Below, one piece after another: positions 61,729-64,000 of a DNA stretch of 64,000 nt. Location of the stretch: the NCBI GenBank assembly GCA_029263215.1, contig JAJCXY010000047.1, positions 1 through 64,000 on the forward strand. The letters are read 5' to 3'. The notes below the pieces were generated by a model. It saw only the letters and a program-made list of their open reading frames with translations, ran no database searches and was not told the origin of the DNA. How positions within the stretch are numbered: position 1 is the stretch's first letter; each line of letters begins with the position of its first letter. This stretch comes from Acidimicrobiales bacterium. GTDB taxonomy: Bacteria > Actinomycetota > Acidimicrobiia > Acidimicrobiales > Aldehydirespiratoraceae. The translations under genes and the position numbers were made by a program.

Positions 61729-62037
61729 GTGGAAGCAACGAGTCTCCGATTCGCTGCCGCGGCCCGTTCTCTCGGGCAAGCGGCGAGGCTGCGCTCCTTG
61801 ACCGTGCCCGGGTTCAGGTCGCCGCCGGGTATCGATGAGGTCCACCGCACGATTCGGCGGCGGGCGGGGGTGCCATCGGTGGCGGTGAGGCTCAAGGGTC
61901 GGCCCTGGTCTGCGGTTGTGTCCGACATGATCGAGGGGGTTGTGGTCGCCAACGGACTCAGCGGAGCGAAGGCCGATCGGGCCCGCGCCGCCTTGTGGCT
62001 GGCGGTCGACGATTCCGGGGAGCTGGCCGCGGCCTGA
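61729..62037 (+). CDS. Small basic protein of unknown function
   Basis: A 102-residue protein starting with GTG at 61729. It is Arg- and Ala-rich and has no hydrophobic segment (ATSLRFAAAARSLGQAARLR, then FRSPPGIDEVHRTIRRR and VVVANGLSGAKADRARAAL). I recognise no family, but the GTG-to-stop reading frame fits the divergent space before the nuclease gene, and a terminator hairpin follows directly. It may bind nucleic acid given its charge. Confidence 0.6.
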   Translation: MEATSLRFAAAARSLGQAARLRSLTVPGFRSPPGIDEVHRTIRRRAGVPSVAVRLKGRPWSAVVSDMIEGVVVANGLSGAKADRARAALWLAVDDSGELAAA

Positions 62038-62066
62038 CACTCTGTCGCCTTTTCAGAGAGTGTCAG
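62034..62066. terminator. Bidirectional terminator
   Basis: CTGACACTCT (62034-62043) and AGAGTGTCAG (62057-62066) form a perfect 10-bp stem with a 13-base loop. It lies between the convergent ends of the small basic protein (62037) and the S8 protease (62069). Confidence 0.75.
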
Positions 62067-62068
62067 AG

Positions 62069-63967
62069 TCAGGCCACAGGCTCGCCGGCGAAGCGCCACA
62101 GGAAGGTGGCCAGTTGGCCTCGGGTAACGGCGCTGCCGGGGGAGAATGTTGTGGGGGTCGTGCCGGTGGTAATGCCCTGTTCCACAAGAAAGTCAACTGC
62201 GGTGGCGTAGTAAGCGCTGCGGTCGACGTCGGAGAAAGTCGACTCGGTCGATATCGACATCAGGCCGGAGTAGCGCCAGAGGAAGGCTGCTAGTTGGCTT
62301 CGGGTGACGGGGTCTTCGGGGGAGAAAGTTGTGGGGGTCGTGCCGGTGGTGATGCCTTGGGCCACCATCCATGCGATACCGCTCGAGTAGAAGGCCCCCG
62401 CGCTGGTGTCGGTGAAGCCGGTGGAGGCGACAACTGCTGGCTCTCCCGCATAGCGCCACAGGAAGGTCGCGAGCTGGCCGCGGGTGACCGGATCTTCGGG
62501 GGAGAAGGTGGTAGCGCTGGTGCCGGTGGTGATTCCCTGGTCGACCATCCAGATCACTCCCGATTCGTAGAACGCATGGGTAATCGTGTCGTCGAAGCCG
62601 GTTCCTTCGATCACTTCGAGCGTGGCTGCCGAGCTGAGTGCTGTGGTGCCCTCACTGCTGTGGGCTTGCACCTGCACGGTGTAGACGCCGGCGGTGGCAG
62701 CAGTGGCATCCCAGGTGAGCTCGAATCGGCCTTCGGTCGGGTTGGCGGAGATGTCGGTCACAGCATCGTTCACCAGGAGATCGATCTGCACTACATCGCC
62801 TCGGTAGTCGCCCGCGAATCCGACTGGTCGGGCTCGAGTGGTGGTGAGAAACGCATCGAGGTCGGCAAACCCGGTGGCGAGGGTGGCTGCCGGATCGACT
62901 CGACCTGTCTCGACCCATCCCAATGGAGAGGCCGACGTCTGGAGGGCGGCCTCAACTGCGGCGGGTGTAAGAGCGCCCTGACTGGTGAGAAGAAGTCCGA
63001 CCACGCCTGCGGTCCATGGTGCGGCGAAGCTGGTGCCGCACACGGTGTTGTACGAACCGTTCCGGAGGCCCTGAGTGCAACCCGGAGCGGCAAGGTCGAC
63101 CCAGTCGCCGTAGCTGCTCCAGGCGTAGCGATCGAAGCTCGTGTCGTGGGCGGCGGTGCTGATGACGCCGTCGATGTTTGCGGGATACACGGGTACTTCG
63201 GTGCCGTAGTTGCCCGCTGAGGCGATCACGATCACATCGCGGCTCTGGGCGTAGGCGATCGCGGCGCTGAGCACGCTGGAGTTCGTTTGGCCACCGAAGC
63301 TGAGATTGAGGATGTCTGCACCCTGATCGACTGCCCAGACGATCCCGGAGGCTGCGTTCGACCACAGAACCGACCCGTTCGGATCGGCGACCTGGACGGG
63401 AAGAATCGAGCAGTTGGGGCATGCCCCGACGGCGCCGATCTCGTTGCCGATTGCCGCCGCGGCAACGCTCGCCACTGAGGTGCCGTGGCCGAGTAGATCG
63501 ATCGTGGGGTCACCGCCGGTGAAGCTGGTGCCCGGGAGAAGACGGTCACCGAACTCGGCGTGGGGGGTGACGCCCGAGTCGAGAATGGCGATCACGATGT
63601 CGGCGCTGCCGAGAGTCGTGTCCCATGCCGACTCCATTCCGGTGAGCTGGTGCTCCCACTGGGCCGGGTACTCGGGGTCGGTCGGATCCAGGAACAGTTC
63701 GGAGTAGCCATCCATCTCGACACTCGCGACCGTCGGATTGCTCATCAGATCGAAGATTCCTCCGAGATCGGTCATCACCACCTGGAACGTCGGGGCTTCG
63801 CCAGGAGCAATGTCGTCGCGAACAACCACTCGAAAGCGGGGGGCTACAGAGTCGAAATCCTCGGTCGCGCCTGCCGGCGTGCTCGCCGTGACGATCATCG
63901 CCATGGCCAGCCCAATCGCCGGTACCACGGTGGCCAAGCGTCGTGCCAGCGAACAGGGAGTTCTCAT
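62069..63967 (-). CDS. Secreted S8 (subtilisin-like) serine protease with three SLH repeats
   Basis: A 632-residue exported protease: signal peptide (about 1-35), then S8 domain with the triad Asp130 (AILDSGV), His161 (GHGTSVA) and Ser313 (GTSFAAP), and the oxyanion Asn253 (SAGNYGT). A beta-rich domain follows (about 375-450). Three S-layer homology repeats of about 58 residues end the chain (from about 456), each with AFYxSGxxWMVxQGITTGT, TTFSPxDPVTR and a FLWRYxGE end. SLH domains hold proteins on the cell surface. The repeats are almost identical at DNA level. Confidence 0.92.
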   Translation of the reverse strand: MRTPCSLARRLATVVPAIGLAMAMIVTASTPAGATEDFDSVAPRFRVVVRDDIAPGEAPTFQVVMTDLGGIFDLMSNPTVASVEMDGYSELFLDPTDPEYPAQWEHQLTGMESAWDTTLGSADIVIAILDSGVTPHAEFGDRLLPGTSFTGGDPTIDLLGHGTSVASVAAAAIGNEIGAVGACPNCSILPVQVADPNGSVLWSNAASGIVWAVDQGADILNLSFGGQTNSSVLSAAIAYAQSRDVIVIASAGNYGTEVPVYPANIDGVISTAAHDTSFDRYAWSSYGDWVDLAAPGCTQGLRNGSYNTVCGTSFAAPWTAGVVGLLLTSQGALTPAAVEAALQTSASPLGWVETGRVDPAATLATGFADLDAFLTTTRARPVGFAGDYRGDVVQIDLLVNDAVTDISANPTEGRFELTWDATAATAGVYTVQVQAHSSEGTTALSSAATLEVIEGTGFDDTITHAFYESGVIWMVDQGITTGTSATTFSPEDPVTRGQLATFLWRYAGEPAVVASTGFTDTSAGAFYSSGIAWMVAQGITTGTTPTTFSPEDPVTRSQLAAFLWRYSGLMSISTESTFSDVDRSAYYATAVDFLVEQGITTGTTPTTFSPGSAVTRGQLATFLWRFAGEPVA

Positions 63968-64000
63968 ACTTCTGGCAACGGAGCAGGCGAATCCCCGCCT

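Overview
The window is high-GC, densely packed bacterial DNA that looks actinobacterial, most likely from the Acidimicrobiia or a relative. Three things support this. Gene order in two blocks follows the actinobacterial housekeeping order: rsmI..metG-tatD-rpf-rsmA-ispE, and tRNA-Gln-glmU-prs-rplY-pth-mfd-ppi-mazG-eno-ftsB/divIC..DUF501-ppx. Tiny genes for bS22 and bL37, ribosomal proteins described from mycobacteria, are both present. Many genes begin 6-9 bases after a TAnnnT box, as expected for leaderless actinobacterial transcripts. The species assignment is an inference; I could run no search.

Layout. 1-2.9 kb: an inverted pair of queuosine-salvage/BMP-lipoprotein modules that collide inside the lipoprotein genes. 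2.9-5.4 kb: overlapping genes for a split ADP-forming acyl-CoA synthetase and an ABM-domain protein, running into the queuosine gene. 5.4-13 kb: mixed housekeeping and accessory genes (DCC protein, bL37, HD and PHP hydrolases, ychF, P450, acyl-ACP desaturase, GNAT, DUF192, rsmI). 13-20.4 kb: rmuC, metG, tatD, a resuscitation-promoting-factor-like gene, rsmA, an inserted MBL hydrolase, a short ispE and bS22. 20.5-23.2 kb: a three-gene cassette of a secreted FN3-like protein, an ECF sigma factor and a one-pass membrane protein that is probably its anti-sigma factor. 23.3-34.7 kb: tRNA-Gln(UUG), a C-terminally truncated glmU, prs, rplY, pth, mfd, ppi, mazG, eno, ftsB-like. 34.7-42.3 kb: an ABC-2 drug/lipid exporter and carbon-monoxide-dehydrogenase accessory genes (moxR/coxD, coxE, xdhC/coxF, mocA, coxG) without structural subunits, lying between the ftsB and DUF501-ppx genes. 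43.7-46.2 kb: an operon of an LLM oxidoreductase, a TIGR03084 protein and a peroxiredoxin-like gene with an in-frame TGA at its active site (candidate selenoprotein). 46.3-55.5 kb: a translationally coupled acyl-CoA carboxylase/AtuA/TetR/enoyl-CoA hydratase/acyl-CoA dehydrogenase/NPD oxidoreductase operon. 55.6-64 kb: GNAT, two crotonases, 3-hydroxyacyl-CoA dehydrogenase, PhyH dioxygenase, MFS transporter, PD-(D/E)XK nuclease, a small unknown protein and a secreted S8 protease with three SLH repeats.

Metabolically the right half points to catabolism of acyl-CoA, branched or terpenoid substrates. The accessory regions carry the most interesting signals: the selenocysteine candidate with a SECIS-like hairpin, the sigma/FN3 cassette, the truncated GlmU and the inverted lipoprotein duplication. 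No gap without a gene exceeds 300 bases; the longest is 195 bases, between mazG and eno, and it holds a strong palindrome.
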